DNA of 56,318 nucleotides from CALMAK01 sp964392265 (GCA_964392265.1 CAYMOS010000005.1:1-56318); one strand, 5' to 3'; shown: positions 15,077 to 24,607, counted from the first letter of the stretch. Translations and numbers: made by a program. The notes: generated by a model not told the origin, from the letters alone.

Positions 15077-15976
15077 TTAGCTTTGTTGACGATTAACGTA
15101 GGCAACCAATAGGTAAAGGTTCGCACCAAGTGCTGCACCAATAAGTGTTCCGAGGATGACTTCGTATCCCAGGCGGCTATACTTTACCTCGTCCTTTTCA
15201 GCACCGTAGCCACTGAGTTGGCTAGGAGTATTCTCGCTTGACGCAAGAGCAACAGCAGGGTTAAGGGTAGCACCCTTGACGCTAAATTCGCGAGGAATCG
15301 TTGTTGCGTCGCTGATGTTTACTTTTGACGTGTCAATGCCACTTTGTAGGGCAGAGAAGGCTGATCCTGAAACCAAGATACCGATTGTCAGTGAGAGACC
15401 AACGCCAAAGGCTTTGCCAACCTGTGAGAGTTTGTCATTCGTAACGGTTGCAACCAGACCGAACAGGAAGACGGCCGTACCAAGTACTTCAATACCCAAT
15501 ACACTCCAGTTCAATGTTGTGAAGTGGCCGAAATCTAGACTGTAGCCTTTACCGGCAAACAAACCAAGGAGCAAGACAGCAAGAATCGCACCGACAAACT
15601 GAGCCACCCAGTAAACAGGAAGCAAGGTTGATTTTAGCTTACGTGCAGACCATAGACCGAAGGTAACGGCAGGGTTGAGGTGTGCGCCCGATACTGCACC
15701 AACGGCAAGTATAAGGACAGCAACAGTCAAACCGACGTACAATGCGGCAAATTGCTGTAAGGTTAATAGGGCGACAAGCGTCAGAACAAAGGTACCAATG
15801 ACTTCAGCGACAATAATCGCAGGATAGTTTGGTTCACCTGATGCTTTTTTAAACACTGCTGGCTTGGCGACAGGAGCTTCTGCAGCCTTGACGGTCGTTA
15901 CTTTTGTTGCGGTTGTACGTGACGACGTTTTTTTTGCCGTCGACTTTTTGGTTGAACCAGACTTACTGGTAGCCAT
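15077..15976 (-). CDS. Aquaporin/glycerol-facilitator family channel
   Basis: The two NPA boxes of the major intrinsic protein family are intact (SGAHLNPAVTF and GATLNPAVAL) and six hydrophobic helices surround them. An unusual N-terminal extension of about 50 residues is rich in Lys, Thr, Ser and Ala and should lie in the cytoplasm. The loop before the second NPA is long and polar, and another acidic insertion follows it. AAGGAGG precedes the ATG. Water, glycerol or another small solute is the expected cargo. Confidence 0.9.
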   Translation of the reverse strand: MATSKSGSTKKSTAKKTSSRTTATKVTTVKAAEAPVAKPAVFKKASGEPNYPAIIVAEVIGTFVLTLVALLTLQQFAALYVGLTVAVLILAVGAVSGAHLNPAVTFGLWSARKLKSTLLPVYWVAQFVGAILAVLLLGLFAGKGYSLDFGHFTTLNWSVLGIEVLGTAVFLFGLVATVTNDKLSQVGKAFGVGLSLTIGILVSGSAFSALQSGIDTSKVNISDATTIPREFSVKGATLNPAVALASSENTPSQLSGYGAEKDEVKYSRLGYEVILGTLIGAALGANLYLLVAYVNRQQS

Positions 15977-16069
15977 AAGTTTCCCTCCTTATATAACTGT
16001 ATTATGAAACTTGTGACTAGAAGTATAGCATACCTGTCTGAAAATAAACATGAGTGATACACTAGAGGT

Positions 16070-16318
16070 ATGGCATTATATGTGAGACAGGATCAGAACC
16101 GAACAGAATTACAAGAAAGAATTGCAGCGGAACTGCAGGAAAAGGCACGTCAAAAGGCCGATCCAGCAGACCTGCCAGATGGTGTTGAAGACTCACGCTA
16201 TATCGAAGGGACAAAACGCACAACAACCTTAGCCTTGGTGTGGCTGGTGATCGGTATTGCCGCCGTCGTTGTTATCGTCTGGCTAGTGATTGCGAGCACA
16301 CAGGCTGCTACGTACTAA
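16070..16318 (+). CDS. Small single-pass membrane protein
   Basis: This 82-aa protein has an acidic/basic helical N-terminus and one transmembrane helix at about 53-76 (LALVWLVIGIAAVVVIVWL). I recognise no family. ATG is exactly six bases after TACACT, so it is probably leaderless. It lies divergent from the aquaporin. Confidence 0.6.
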   Translation: MALYVRQDQNRTELQERIAAELQEKARQKADPADLPDGVEDSRYIEGTKRTTTLALVWLVIGIAAVVVIVWLVIASTQAATY

Positions 16319-16377
16319 AGAGTGGGGCAAGGAAAAAGGGTCTCTAACCCCTGGTTTCGTGATACAATATAGAATAT

Positions 16378-17400
16378 ATGGCCGATACAATTGATGTAAT
16401 CCAACAAGAGTTGTTAGAGCGAATCTCCAGCAGCGATACACCGCGAGATATATTGCGAGCACCCGAACTAAAAGAACTTTCAGGGGTTATCCCTACGTTG
16501 CCATCAGACCAGCGTGCGGAATATGGTAAAAAGCTTAATCTTTTGAGGCAGCAATTGTCGGAGGCAGTCGAGGCAAGAGAGGCGCAATTAGAGGCGGCAA
16601 ATCTGCCCGATCCAATTGATGTGACGGCGCCATGGGACGCGAATACTGGTCCGGTTGCATTATTACCAACCGAAAATGGTTCGACGCATCCTTTAATGCA
16701 GGAAGTGCGCATACTTTCTGGCATCTTTGAACGCATGGGTTTTCGGGTTGAAGATAGCCGTGAAATTGACGACCAGTACCATATGTTTGATACGCTAAAT
16801 TTCCCTAAGGGACATCCAGCACGTGACGATTACGACACGTTTCAGACAGTTGAAATGGATCAAGACGGTGATCCACTGGTAGCTCCGGCGCATACCAGTA
16901 CGATGCAGAACCGCATTCTGAAGAAATACAAGGCAGAATTTGCAGCGGGCGAGCCGATTGCTGCTGTTGTACCTGATCGCGTATTTCGTAATGAGGACCT
17001 CGATGCGACGCACGAACATACATTTTATCAGGTAGAGGGTGTCTATGTTGCCAAAGGGGTGACTGTCGGTAATCTGATTGCAACGCTGTCTGCCTTCCTC
17101 AGTGAATATTACGGCAAAGAAATTGAAGTACGAACTAATCCCTTTTATTTTCCTTTTACCGAGCCGAGTTTTGAGTTGAGTATGAAGAATCCGTTTAGTG
17201 ATGATGCAGATAGCTGGATTGAACTAGTGGGATGCGGCATGATACACCCAAATGTTCTCAAAGCTGCTGATATTGACCCTAATGAATATACTGGTTTTGC
17301 CTGGGGTCTTGGAGTTGACCGGTTGGTGATGATGAAGTATGGTATCGAAGATGTCCGACACTTCGAGTCGGCAAAATTAGAGTTTTTGAGGCAGTTCTAA
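16378..17400 (+). CDS. pheS: Phenylalanyl-tRNA synthetase alpha subunit
   Basis: PheS forms the catalytic part of the alpha2-beta2 enzyme. The N-terminal coiled coil is short. The class II motifs are clear: DDYDTFQTVEMD near motif 1, AVVPDRVFRNEDLDATHEHTF for motif 2 with its Arg, and GFAWGLGVDRLVMMKYGI for motif 3. The length of 340 aa is normal. The stop shares a base with the next start (TAATG). pheT lies 1.4 kb downstream, after three small genes, instead of directly adjacent. Confidence 0.96.
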   Translation: MADTIDVIQQELLERISSSDTPRDILRAPELKELSGVIPTLPSDQRAEYGKKLNLLRQQLSEAVEAREAQLEAANLPDPIDVTAPWDANTGPVALLPTENGSTHPLMQEVRILSGIFERMGFRVEDSREIDDQYHMFDTLNFPKGHPARDDYDTFQTVEMDQDGDPLVAPAHTSTMQNRILKKYKAEFAAGEPIAAVVPDRVFRNEDLDATHEHTFYQVEGVYVAKGVTVGNLIATLSAFLSEYYGKEIEVRTNPFYFPFTEPSFELSMKNPFSDDADSWIELVGCGMIHPNVLKAADIDPNEYTGFAWGLGVDRLVMMKYGIEDVRHFESAKLEFLRQF

Positions 17401-17852
17401 TGTCGCTGGATCGAATTGCCGTGCTGGCGCTCGTACAAGGCGATAAAATTCTTTTGTCGCAAAGGAGTTTGGAGGCTTCTTGGGCGCCAGGTGTTTGGCA
17501 TGTCCCTGGTGGTGTCGTTGAGATGGGAGAGGATGTTGAAAAGGCAGCGGTGCGCGAAGCTTTCGAAGAGATGGGTGTTCGTGTTAAGATTGATGATCTG
17601 ACATTTCGGGGTGTGGTTGCATATAATCAGTCAAGTGAACGGCATGTAGACACGTTTTGCTTTTCTACTGATAAATGGTCGGGTGAACCAAGTATTATGG
17701 AGCCAGAAAAGTGTGTTGATATGGGTTGGTTTCCTATTAATGAAATGCCCGGTAATCTCACGGAACACGCGAGGGTTATATACGGTTCTGATCAATCGGT
17801 GTTTGTGCGTGTATATGATGGGGAAGTGATGAACAAAATTCAGAGTTCCTAA
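17400..17852 (+). CDS. NUDIX hydrolase
   Basis: The NUDIX box is complete (GGVVEMGEDVEKAAVREAF then EEMGV). The protein begins in the beta strand preceding it (VLALVQGDKILLSQR). At 150 aa it is a minimal single-domain enzyme. Its start overlaps the pheS stop, so it is translationally coupled. The substrate is not evident; oxidised or modified nucleotides are typical. Confidence 0.9.
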   Translation: MSLDRIAVLALVQGDKILLSQRSLEASWAPGVWHVPGGVVEMGEDVEKAAVREAFEEMGVRVKIDDLTFRGVVAYNQSSERHVDTFCFSTDKWSGEPSIMEPEKCVDMGWFPINEMPGNLTEHARVIYGSDQSVFVRVYDGEVMNKIQSS

Positions 17853-17940
17853 TGAGTAATCTGTTAGAATTACAGCAACACGCTCGGGGTATCTATCACA
17901 AGTATGATAGGTTGTGAATGAAGAGAAGACGGATTATTAC

Positions 17941-18264
17941 ATGAACCTTAAGATTGTAACCTTTGTACCTGTCGACTATGCCGATACCGTACGCCAAGCA
18001 ATGGCCGAAGCTGGTGCAGGTGTACAAAGTAACTATACGCATTGTAGTTTCTCGTCGATAGGGATTGGCCGGTTTATGCCAGGTACGGATGCGATGTCTT
18101 TTATTGGTGAAGCCGGTCAGCTGGAGGCGGTTCAGGAGGAGCGGATAGAAGTTATTTGCCAGCGCAACAATGCAAAGGCCATTATAACTGCTATCAAAGC
18201 CGTGCATCCCTATGAAGAAACAACTATTGACGTCATGCTACTACTTGATGAAACGGAGCTCTAA
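17941..18264 (+). CDS. NIF3/YqfO middle-domain-like protein
   Basis: The 107-aa product resembles the CutA-like insertion domain of YqfO/NIF3 proteins as a stand-alone unit: KIVTFVPVDYADTVRQAMAEAG, the NYTHCSFSSIGIGRF segment with conserved Cys, and the terminal AVHPYEETTIDV. I place the start at ATG 17941 because homologous domains begin at this strand. A GTG nine codons upstream is possible. The role is unknown; the family is often linked to metal or nucleotide binding. Confidence 0.8.
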   Translation: MNLKIVTFVPVDYADTVRQAMAEAGAGVQSNYTHCSFSSIGIGRFMPGTDAMSFIGEAGQLEAVQEERIEVICQRNNAKAIITAIKAVHPYEETTIDVMLLLDETEL

Positions 18265-18352
18265 CGTCATGACGGTAAAAGACTGCACAACAGAGGAGAT
18301 TCAGGGTATAATAAGAATAAGATAAGTCATAAATATGATAAGGCAATGTTAG

Positions 18353-18802
18353 ATGAGTACAATTTTCGATCAAATCGTCAGTGGTGAAATGAAATCGTGG
18401 CAAGTATGGGAGGACGATAAGTTCTTGGCCTTTTTGACACCTTTTCCGAATACGCCCGGATTTACCGTGGTCATTCCCAAGCAGAATCCTGGTGATTACG
18501 TGTTTTTACTTGATGATACGTTGTACGTCGAGTTTATGGAGGCAGTGAAGACGGTGGCTAATATCCTTGAGAAGGCGTTTGATACGTCCCGGGTGGCACT
18601 TATCTTTGAAGGAACAGGTGTGGCTCATGTGCATGCCAAGCTGATTCCGTTGCATGGACAGCTGGCTGATGAGACTGGTGTCTGGTCGCCGCATCAAGAA
18701 TTCAACGAAGAATATCAAGGATGGCTGACGACAGCCGAGGGTCCAAAAATGAGCGATGAACGACTGGACGAGATTCAGGCAAAGATACGGAGTGCGCAGT
18801 GA
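18353..18802 (+). CDS. HIT-family nucleotide hydrolase/transferase
   Basis: The histidine triad appears as VAHVHAKLIPLHG (HxHx6H spacing instead of the textbook HxHxHxx). The upstream LAFLTPFPNTPGFTVVIPK is the usual HIT nucleotide-binding strand. Family members split dinucleoside polyphosphates or nucleoside phosphoramidates. Its stop overlaps the GTG of pheT, coupling the two. Confidence 0.88.
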   Translation: MSTIFDQIVSGEMKSWQVWEDDKFLAFLTPFPNTPGFTVVIPKQNPGDYVFLLDDTLYVEFMEAVKTVANILEKAFDTSRVALIFEGTGVAHVHAKLIPLHGQLADETGVWSPHQEFNEEYQGWLTTAEGPKMSDERLDEIQAKIRSAQ

Positions 18803-21306
18803 AAGTCAGCCTAAATACCCTAAAACAATATGTAGCCAGTGATATTCCACCGGTTGATGAGCTAGTGGCACTGATTAATGCACAATTAGGTCAGGTCGAG
18901 GAAATAATTGATCTTGGCGCAAAATATAAAGATGCCAAAATCGTTAAAGTTGTTGAATGTGAGAAACATGCCAATGCCGATAAGTTGTCGGTGTGTAAGA
19001 TTGATGCCGGTACAGAAGAGTTAATACAGGTGGTGTGTGGCGCACCCAATGTCCATGCTGAGATGTGGGCGATCTGGTTGCCACCAGCTAGTACCGTCCC
19101 ATCAACCTTTGATGATGCAGAACCATTCGTATTAGGTGCCCGTGAACTGCGTGGTGTTATGAGTAACGGGATGATGGCAAGTGCACGCGAGCTAGGAATC
19201 GGTGATGATCATAACGGCATCGTCGAAATTACCGATACTGACGTCCCTGAGGGTCAAACACTGTCACCTGGTGCAAGCTTTGCCGAGGTATTTGGTCTCA
19301 ATGACACGATTATTGATATTGAAAACAAGATGTTTACTCACCGCCCTGATTTATTTGGGCAACTGGGCGTTGCACGTGAGATTTATGCGATCTTGCAGGC
19401 CGCCAAAGAGGTAGATAGTCACACCGAGCAAAACATTATTGCTGAAGATTGGTTCTGGCGAGTGCCAGCGTTTGCTGATGCCGAGGGGCTTGCCTTAGAA
19501 GTAAGCAACGATGCGCCTGATCAGGCACCACGTTTTATGGCGGTCGCCATGCAAAATGTGACGGTTGGTCCTAGTCCATTATGGCTGCGCTGCGAGTTGG
19601 TACGTTGGGGCGGCAAGCCGATCAATAATGTTGTTGACCTAACGAATTACATTATGCTTCTTACGGCACAGCCAACCCATGCCTATGATTATGACAAACT
19701 GCGCGGTCACAAATTGGGAGTCCGCAAGGCTCGTCCTAGTGAAAAGGCACCCTTACTGAACGGTAAGACGTATGAACTAGTCGAAGATGACATTGTGATT
19801 GTCGATGGCGAAGGGGTGGTTGGTCTCGCTGGTATTATGGGTGGCGGCAACTCCGAAGTGTCTGAAAGTACAGTAAATATTGTCCTAGAAGTTGCGACCT
19901 TTGATATGTACGCAGTGCGTCGTAGTAGTATGCGTTACGGGCTGTTTACTGATGCGCTAACACGGTTCAATAAGGGTCAATCAAAACTACAGAATGATCG
20001 AGTGATTGCGCGTCTGACGACATTGATGGAGCAGTATGCCGGAGCCACACAAGCGAGCACTGTTTTTGACGCCGGAGTGGTTGATGGTCTCGACAAAACT
20101 TCTCTGTACGGCGAACAGTTGGTGTCGGCAAAGTTTATTAATGACCGTCTTGGACTGGCGCTGACGCCGATGGCAATTGGTAATATTCTGAGGGGCGCCA
20201 ATTTCGCCACGTTCCAGCCAGGTGATGATGAGGTGCTGAGTGTCACGGCACCGTTTTGGCGCACGGATATTGAACTGCCAGAAGATATTGTCGAGGAAGT
20301 GGGGCGTCTCTATGGGTTTGACCGGTTGCCACGCGACTTGCCAAAGCGCAGTACTAAACCAACACCAACGAACGGGTACCGTGAATTAGCTCAGACGGTG
20401 CGAACTAGTCTGGCGCGTGCTGGTGCAAATGAAGTGTTAACGTATAGTTTTGTCCACGAAAAGGTTCTCAAGGCAGCAGGCCAAAACGCAGCGGATGCCT
20501 ATCAATTAGCTAATGCGCTGAGCCCTGATTTGCAATATTACCGCCTCAGTCTCACGCCGAGTCTTCTTGATAAAATTCATGCCAATATCAAGGCCGGGTT
20601 TGATGAATTTGCGTTGTTTGAGATTGGTAAAAGTCATAGTAAGAAAGCCGGTCTTGATGCCGAAGGTCTGCCGGTTGAACCAGGCCGCATCGCCTTGACC
20701 TATGCGGCAAAATCATCAAAAGAAGGTGCGGCGTACTACCGTACAAAACGACTATTAGATGATTTAGCCACGACGTTAGATATGGTATTTGATTATAAAC
20801 CACTTCCTGGAGAGTCGACCCTGACGGCAGCAACACCATTTCTTGAAGGGCGAACGGCACGGGTCATTGATCGGGCCAGCGGACAAGCAGTCGGGATCAT
20901 TGGTGAGTATAGCCCGGCAACAAAAAAAGCCTTCAAGTTGCCTGATTACAGTGCAGGCTTTGAATTGTTTACGGAAGGATTACTGCTTGCGGCAGCCGCT
21001 GCTAGTACTACCTATCGCCCCCTTAGCCGATATCCGTCAGTTGAACGTGATGTTTGTTTTGAAGTAAGTGCAGAGGTAACATATGGCGCGATCGAAGAGA
21101 TGCTGCGAACAGCACTAGAGGCAACGGGATTACAGTATGTTGTGGCGCCAGTTGATATTTATCAGGCTGACAAACAAAAACGACGTGTTACCATAGGTAT
21201 TAAACTTGCGTCCTTAACGGCAACTCTGACGAGTGATGAGGCGAATGCTATTGTCGATACGGCTGCTGGCCAGGTGGTACAGGACCTAGGTGCAACGATT
21301 ATATAA
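18799..21306 (+). CDS. pheT: Phenylalanyl-tRNA synthetase beta subunit
   Basis: Domains in order: an N-terminal EMAP/tRNA-binding OB fold (residues about 38-150, with HPNADKL-like KHANADKLSVCKID), the B3/B4 editing region, the B5 domain (about 400-480), a catalytic-like core with EEVGRLYGFDRLP, and the C-terminal anticodon-binding fold (YRPLSRYPSVERDVCFEV). At 835 aa it is slightly long. The start is GTG, coupled to the HIT gene. Confidence 0.96.
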   Translation: MKVSLNTLKQYVASDIPPVDELVALINAQLGQVEEIIDLGAKYKDAKIVKVVECEKHANADKLSVCKIDAGTEELIQVVCGAPNVHAEMWAIWLPPASTVPSTFDDAEPFVLGARELRGVMSNGMMASARELGIGDDHNGIVEITDTDVPEGQTLSPGASFAEVFGLNDTIIDIENKMFTHRPDLFGQLGVAREIYAILQAAKEVDSHTEQNIIAEDWFWRVPAFADAEGLALEVSNDAPDQAPRFMAVAMQNVTVGPSPLWLRCELVRWGGKPINNVVDLTNYIMLLTAQPTHAYDYDKLRGHKLGVRKARPSEKAPLLNGKTYELVEDDIVIVDGEGVVGLAGIMGGGNSEVSESTVNIVLEVATFDMYAVRRSSMRYGLFTDALTRFNKGQSKLQNDRVIARLTTLMEQYAGATQASTVFDAGVVDGLDKTSLYGEQLVSAKFINDRLGLALTPMAIGNILRGANFATFQPGDDEVLSVTAPFWRTDIELPEDIVEEVGRLYGFDRLPRDLPKRSTKPTPTNGYRELAQTVRTSLARAGANEVLTYSFVHEKVLKAAGQNAADAYQLANALSPDLQYYRLSLTPSLLDKIHANIKAGFDEFALFEIGKSHSKKAGLDAEGLPVEPGRIALTYAAKSSKEGAAYYRTKRLLDDLATTLDMVFDYKPLPGESTLTAATPFLEGRTARVIDRASGQAVGIIGEYSPATKKAFKLPDYSAGFELFTEGLLLAAAAASTTYRPLSRYPSVERDVCFEVSAEVTYGAIEEMLRTALEATGLQYVVAPVDIYQADKQKRRVTIGIKLASLTATLTSDEANAIVDTAAGQVVQDLGATII

Positions 21307-21345
21307 ATTTGCTACACTAAAGATAGTTGAAAAGAGAGGGAGAGT

Positions 21346-21912
21346 ATGGCAACAACAAAAGGCCAACGAATTGGCATATGGATTATTACAGGTGCATTAG
21401 TAGTGGGAACATTTGGCGGTTTCTTAGCGATGGTCTTGGCGCCTAAGAATGCAGCAACAGATCAGGCGAAGGCAGAAAAAGAATATGCCGAGTACCTTAA
21501 GCAGGCAGAAGAGCAGGCCAAGGCGCATGCCGCTTCCAGTAAACCCCTAGAAGGGTTTGAGGCCGCACCTTTTGATAAGGCAGGCGTGACAGAGCTAAAA
21601 GTTGAGACACTGAAAGAGGGTGAAGGCGAGGCCTTGGCCGCAGACTCAACAATCAGCGCAAATTATTTTGGCTGGACCAGTGACGGCAAGATATTTGACA
21701 GTACAAATCAAGACGGCACTGTTACCCCAAGTGAGTTTAGTCTGACGCAAGTGATCGAAGGCTGGACGAAGGGCTTAACGGGCGTCAAAGTTGGATCGAC
21801 CGTACGTCTGACGATTCCGGCAAATCTTGCCTATAAAGAACAGGGCCGATCGCCAAACATTGGTCCCAATGAACCTTTGCAATTCATCGTTGAAGTAAAA
21901 GAGAAAAAGTAA
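21346..21912 (+). CDS. Membrane-anchored FKBP-type peptidyl-prolyl isomerase
   Basis: Residues 10-32 are a membrane anchor and 35-65 a charged coiled linker. Residues 80-188 are an FKBP domain (ANYFGWTSDGKIFDST, FSLTQVIEGWTKGL, VRLTIPANLAYKEQG). The catalytic domain should face outside and help fold secreted proteins. AGAGGGAG precedes the ATG, unlike the many leaderless neighbours. Confidence 0.92.
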   Translation: MATTKGQRIGIWIITGALVVGTFGGFLAMVLAPKNAATDQAKAEKEYAEYLKQAEEQAKAHAASSKPLEGFEAAPFDKAGVTELKVETLKEGEGEALAADSTISANYFGWTSDGKIFDSTNQDGTVTPSEFSLTQVIEGWTKGLTGVKVGSTVRLTIPANLAYKEQGRSPNIGPNEPLQFIVEVKEKK

Positions 21913-21933
21913 TACTATAAAAAGTATAGTATT
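21911..21933 (+). terminator. Hairpin between fkbp and trxB
   Basis: AATACTATA and TATAGTATT pair perfectly around AAAAG, with TT following. It is AT-rich, so it may be a weak terminator or attenuator before the trxB ribosome site. Confidence 0.5.
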
Positions 21934-21948
21934 TTCGGAGGGGAAGCG

Positions 21949-22884
21949 ATGAGCGAAGTAAAAGATGTGATCATGATAGGGGCAGGCCCTAGTGCGTTGG
22001 CAGCAGCGGTCTATACAACACGTGAAGATCTTGAGACGGTGTTATACGAAAAAGGGGTCATTGGTGGTATGGCGGCAATCACTGACAAGGTTGATAACTA
22101 TCCTGGTTTTCCTGATGGGATTGAGGGGATGACCTTGGCGGGGCAGCTGGAAAAGCAAGCCGAACGCTTTGGTGCAGTGATTGATTTTGGTGAAGTCTCC
22201 GAGATTCGTGATGAGGGCCGTGAGAAAGTTGTTGTGGTTGACGGGATTGAACGACGCGCCAAGGCGGTGCTGATTGCAACAGGAAGCGATTATAACAAAT
22301 TAGGTATTCCAGGAGAGGCTGAATATTACGGCCGTGGCGTGCATTACTGCGCAACCTGCGACGGGGCATTTTATCGTGATAAAAAATTAGTTGTTGTTGG
22401 AGGTGGTAACTCTGCCGTCCAAGAGGCAATCTTTTTGACACGCTTTACGACTCATATTGATTTGTTGGTGCGCAGCACAGTCAAGGCTAGCGAAGTCTTA
22501 CAGCACGAGCTGCAAAAATATGTTGATGAGGGTAAGATTACTGTTCATCTAGGTACAACGACGGACGAGATCGTCACGACAGACGGCAAAGTAACGTCAG
22601 TCATCGGCACCAAAGATGGTGAGAGGGTTGAGTTTGAAACAAATGGCATTTTCATTTTTGTTGGCCTGAATCCAAATACTGAGTTTTTGGCGAGCAGCGG
22701 AATTGAACTGGATGAACAACGACTCATCAAAACCGACAGCAAGCTTGAGACGAGCATGCCAGGTGTGTTTGCGAGTGGTGATGTTCGCAGCGGTGCAACC
22801 ATGCAGATTGCGAGTGCAGTGGGAGAGGGTGCGACTGCGGCATTGAGTATTCGGGAGTATTTAGACGAACTTTCCCGTCAGTGA
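21949..22884 (+). CDS. trxB: Thioredoxin reductase-like flavoprotein
   Basis: The FAD-binding GAGPSALAAAVYTTRE, the redox-active CATC (HYCATCDGAFY) and the C-terminal GVFASGDVRSGATMQIASAVGEG are all as in bacterial TrxB. In the second Rossmann motif (GGGNSAVQEAIF) the usual HRRDxxRA stretch that grips the NADPH phosphate reads VRSTVKAS, so the cofactor may be NADH or another donor. The length of 311 aa is normal. Confidence 0.9.
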   Translation: MSEVKDVIMIGAGPSALAAAVYTTREDLETVLYEKGVIGGMAAITDKVDNYPGFPDGIEGMTLAGQLEKQAERFGAVIDFGEVSEIRDEGREKVVVVDGIERRAKAVLIATGSDYNKLGIPGEAEYYGRGVHYCATCDGAFYRDKKLVVVGGGNSAVQEAIFLTRFTTHIDLLVRSTVKASEVLQHELQKYVDEGKITVHLGTTTDEIVTTDGKVTSVIGTKDGERVEFETNGIFIFVGLNPNTEFLASSGIELDEQRLIKTDSKLETSMPGVFASGDVRSGATMQIASAVGEGATAALSIREYLDELSRQ

Positions 22885-23022
22885 TAGCCTGTAGTAAGAA
22901 GTACTTTCTCAGACCACACTTTCAAAAGACAGTCCCACCGGGACTGTCTTTTAGTGTTGGGCTGAGATTCTCAAGTCTTCGAATCTCACACGGTCTTCGA
23001 GAGTACTTCTTACTCCAGGCTA
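22885..23022. repeat. 138-bp imperfect inverted repeat between convergent genes
   Basis: The outer arms 22885-22905 and 23002-23022 match over 21 bp with one mismatch. The left arm follows the trxB stop directly and the right arm contains the stop of the PLD gene. Two inner hairpins lie inside (22924-22952, and GAGATTC/GAATCTC at 22964-22987). As RNA in either direction it would fold into a closed, multi-branched structure. Confidence 0.75.
22924..22952. terminator. Bidirectional terminator inside the inverted repeat
   Basis: AAAAGACAGTCCC pairs exactly with 22940-22952 around ACC. A and T runs on the two sides allow termination of both convergent genes. Confidence 0.9.
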
Positions 23023-23997
23023 CGCGACATGTGTTTGGATGAACGCTTCCAGCTGCGCGATAATCTTTGCATCACGCGTCTCTAGGGCGACTTCGCGGGT
23101 GCCGAGGAAGGCACCGCCATTGACGAAGTTGTGCGATCCAGTGATAGCGGCCTTGGTGCCATCGGGCATCGTAAAGACAATACATTTTGCATGGAGGTAC
23201 GTATCCTTGTGGTAATCGGTCGTTAATTTTGTCAGGAACATGCCGACGCGAATGACAAACCGATTCAGGCCATTGGCGTGCTGCCAGTGATTGAAATACA
23301 GGGTTGCATCAGTCTGTCGCAATAGTCGATTCAGTTTGCCGGTGGGACAGTACTGTGAGACAAGCGTGATATGAGATGCCTCGGCGGCTAGTTGGCAGAC
23401 GCGTTTATAAATGATTGACTCACCAAAGAACCCAGCATCAAATAAGACGGTGTTTTTGGCATTTAAGGTGAAGGTGTGGCTGCGATAGGTATAGCGGGCT
23501 TTGTCGGCGGCAACGATACGACGCTGCTCGACGGCAAGTTTATGGGCAAGTTCAGCATTTTTGACGCGGAACATGTAATCGATATTATCAAGGCCACGCT
23601 CGTAGAGGTTAACGCCACCGAAAGAAAAAACGACATCGTCAATCACGCACCATTTGCTATGGGTGCGACCGGAGATGGTGGTGATATTGAGTCGACCTAA
23701 CCAGTGAAAGTCAACGCCAGCAGCTGAGAGTGTACGTGCCATGCGAGTGGTTGACCTGACGCGTTTGCTATAGTAATGTGACGGAATGAACTGGCCGCTT
23801 AGCTCGGTATAGGTAAACATGTCACCGGCAACTTGTACATCGACGCCTCGTCGGGCGGCAGCAGCTAAGGCATCAACCAATTCGTTGGTCGCATCATCAT
23901 TCGTCAGGACAACACTAATGAAAGAGACCTTGCTGGTTGCCTTGTTGATAAGGTCGGTTGCTTCGCGGATGTATTCACGCGGGAGTAATAGTTTCAT
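23020..23997 (-). CDS. Phospholipase D-like protein
   Basis: Two HKD motifs are present. The first is GRTHSKWCVIDD (HxKx4D); the second is YLHAKCIVFTMPDG, where the usual Asp is Thr. GSHNF follows as in cardiolipin-synthase and nuclease members. The 325-aa length with no membrane segment argues for a soluble enzyme. Start ATG 23997 is chosen because an upstream frame would run into the TACAAT promoter box. Phospholipid, phosphodiester or nuclease activity cannot be told apart here. Confidence 0.85.
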   Translation of the reverse strand: MKLLLPREYIREATDLINKATSKVSFISVVLTNDDATNELVDALAAAARRGVDVQVAGDMFTYTELSGQFIPSHYYSKRVRSTTRMARTLSAAGVDFHWLGRLNITTISGRTHSKWCVIDDVVFSFGGVNLYERGLDNIDYMFRVKNAELAHKLAVEQRRIVAADKARYTYRSHTFTLNAKNTVLFDAGFFGESIIYKRVCQLAAEASHITLVSQYCPTGKLNRLLRQTDATLYFNHWQHANGLNRFVIRVGMFLTKLTTDYHKDTYLHAKCIVFTMPDGTKAAITGSHNFVNGGAFLGTREVALETRDAKIIAQLEAFIQTHVA

Positions 23998-24076
23998 CGT
24001 TTCAGCTACTATTGTAGCCCACAACGATAAAAAACTGATAAAATAGAACCAAGACGTAATATAAAGGAGAATTATA

Positions 24077-24607
24077 GTGGCTGATTTTAATCAGATTTTA
24101 ACCCCTGGTGACATTGATGGCGGCGTTATTAACGTCGTGGTGGAGATTCCAACTGGCAGCTCGCATAAAATTGAATGGAACCGTAACTTGGCAGTGTTCC
24201 AACTGGATCGTGTCGAGCCAGCAATTTTTGCCAAACCAACGAACTATGGTTTTATCCCACAAACACTCGATGAAGACGGCGACGAGCTGGATGCACTGAT
24301 TATCACTGATGAGCCACTTACCACTGGTATCTTCCTAGAGGCAACGGTGATTGGTGTTATGAAGTTTGAAGACGACGGCGAAGTCGACGATAAGGTCATT
24401 GTAGTGCCGGCTGATGACCGCAATACGGGTAATGCCATCAAATCTCTTGAAGACCTACCAAAGCAACTGTTAGCGCAAATTGAGCATCACTTTACTCATT
24501 ACAAAGACCTTAAGAAGCCAGGTTCGACGATTGTGAAGGGATTTGGTGATAGTGAAGAAGCGAAGGCTATTATTCACGAATCAGTCGAGCGCTGGAACAA
24601 CCGTTAG
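24077..24607 (+). CDS. ppa: Inorganic pyrophosphatase
   Basis: This is a soluble family I pyrophosphatase: VVVEIPTGSSHKIEW, the NYGFIPQTLDEDGDELDALI metal site and the VVPADDRN block are intact. At 176 aa it is standard. The GTG start is behind AAGGAG. It removes pyrophosphate made by NAD, nucleotide and tRNA-charging reactions. The NUDIX gene follows after two bases. Confidence 0.96.
   Translation: MADFNQILTPGDIDGGVINVVVEIPTGSSHKIEWNRNLAVFQLDRVEPAIFAKPTNYGFIPQTLDEDGDELDALIITDEPLTTGIFLEATVIGVMKFEDDGEVDDKVIVVPADDRNTGNAIKSLEDLPKQLLAQIEHHFTHYKDLKKPGSTIVKGFGDSEEAKAIIHESVERWNNR

Noticed and set aside
21301..21325. ACACTAA near 21318 as another NrtR operator
   Set aside because: Only one half-site; the other arm does not match at the seven-base spacing. 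It more likely belongs to a -10 element.
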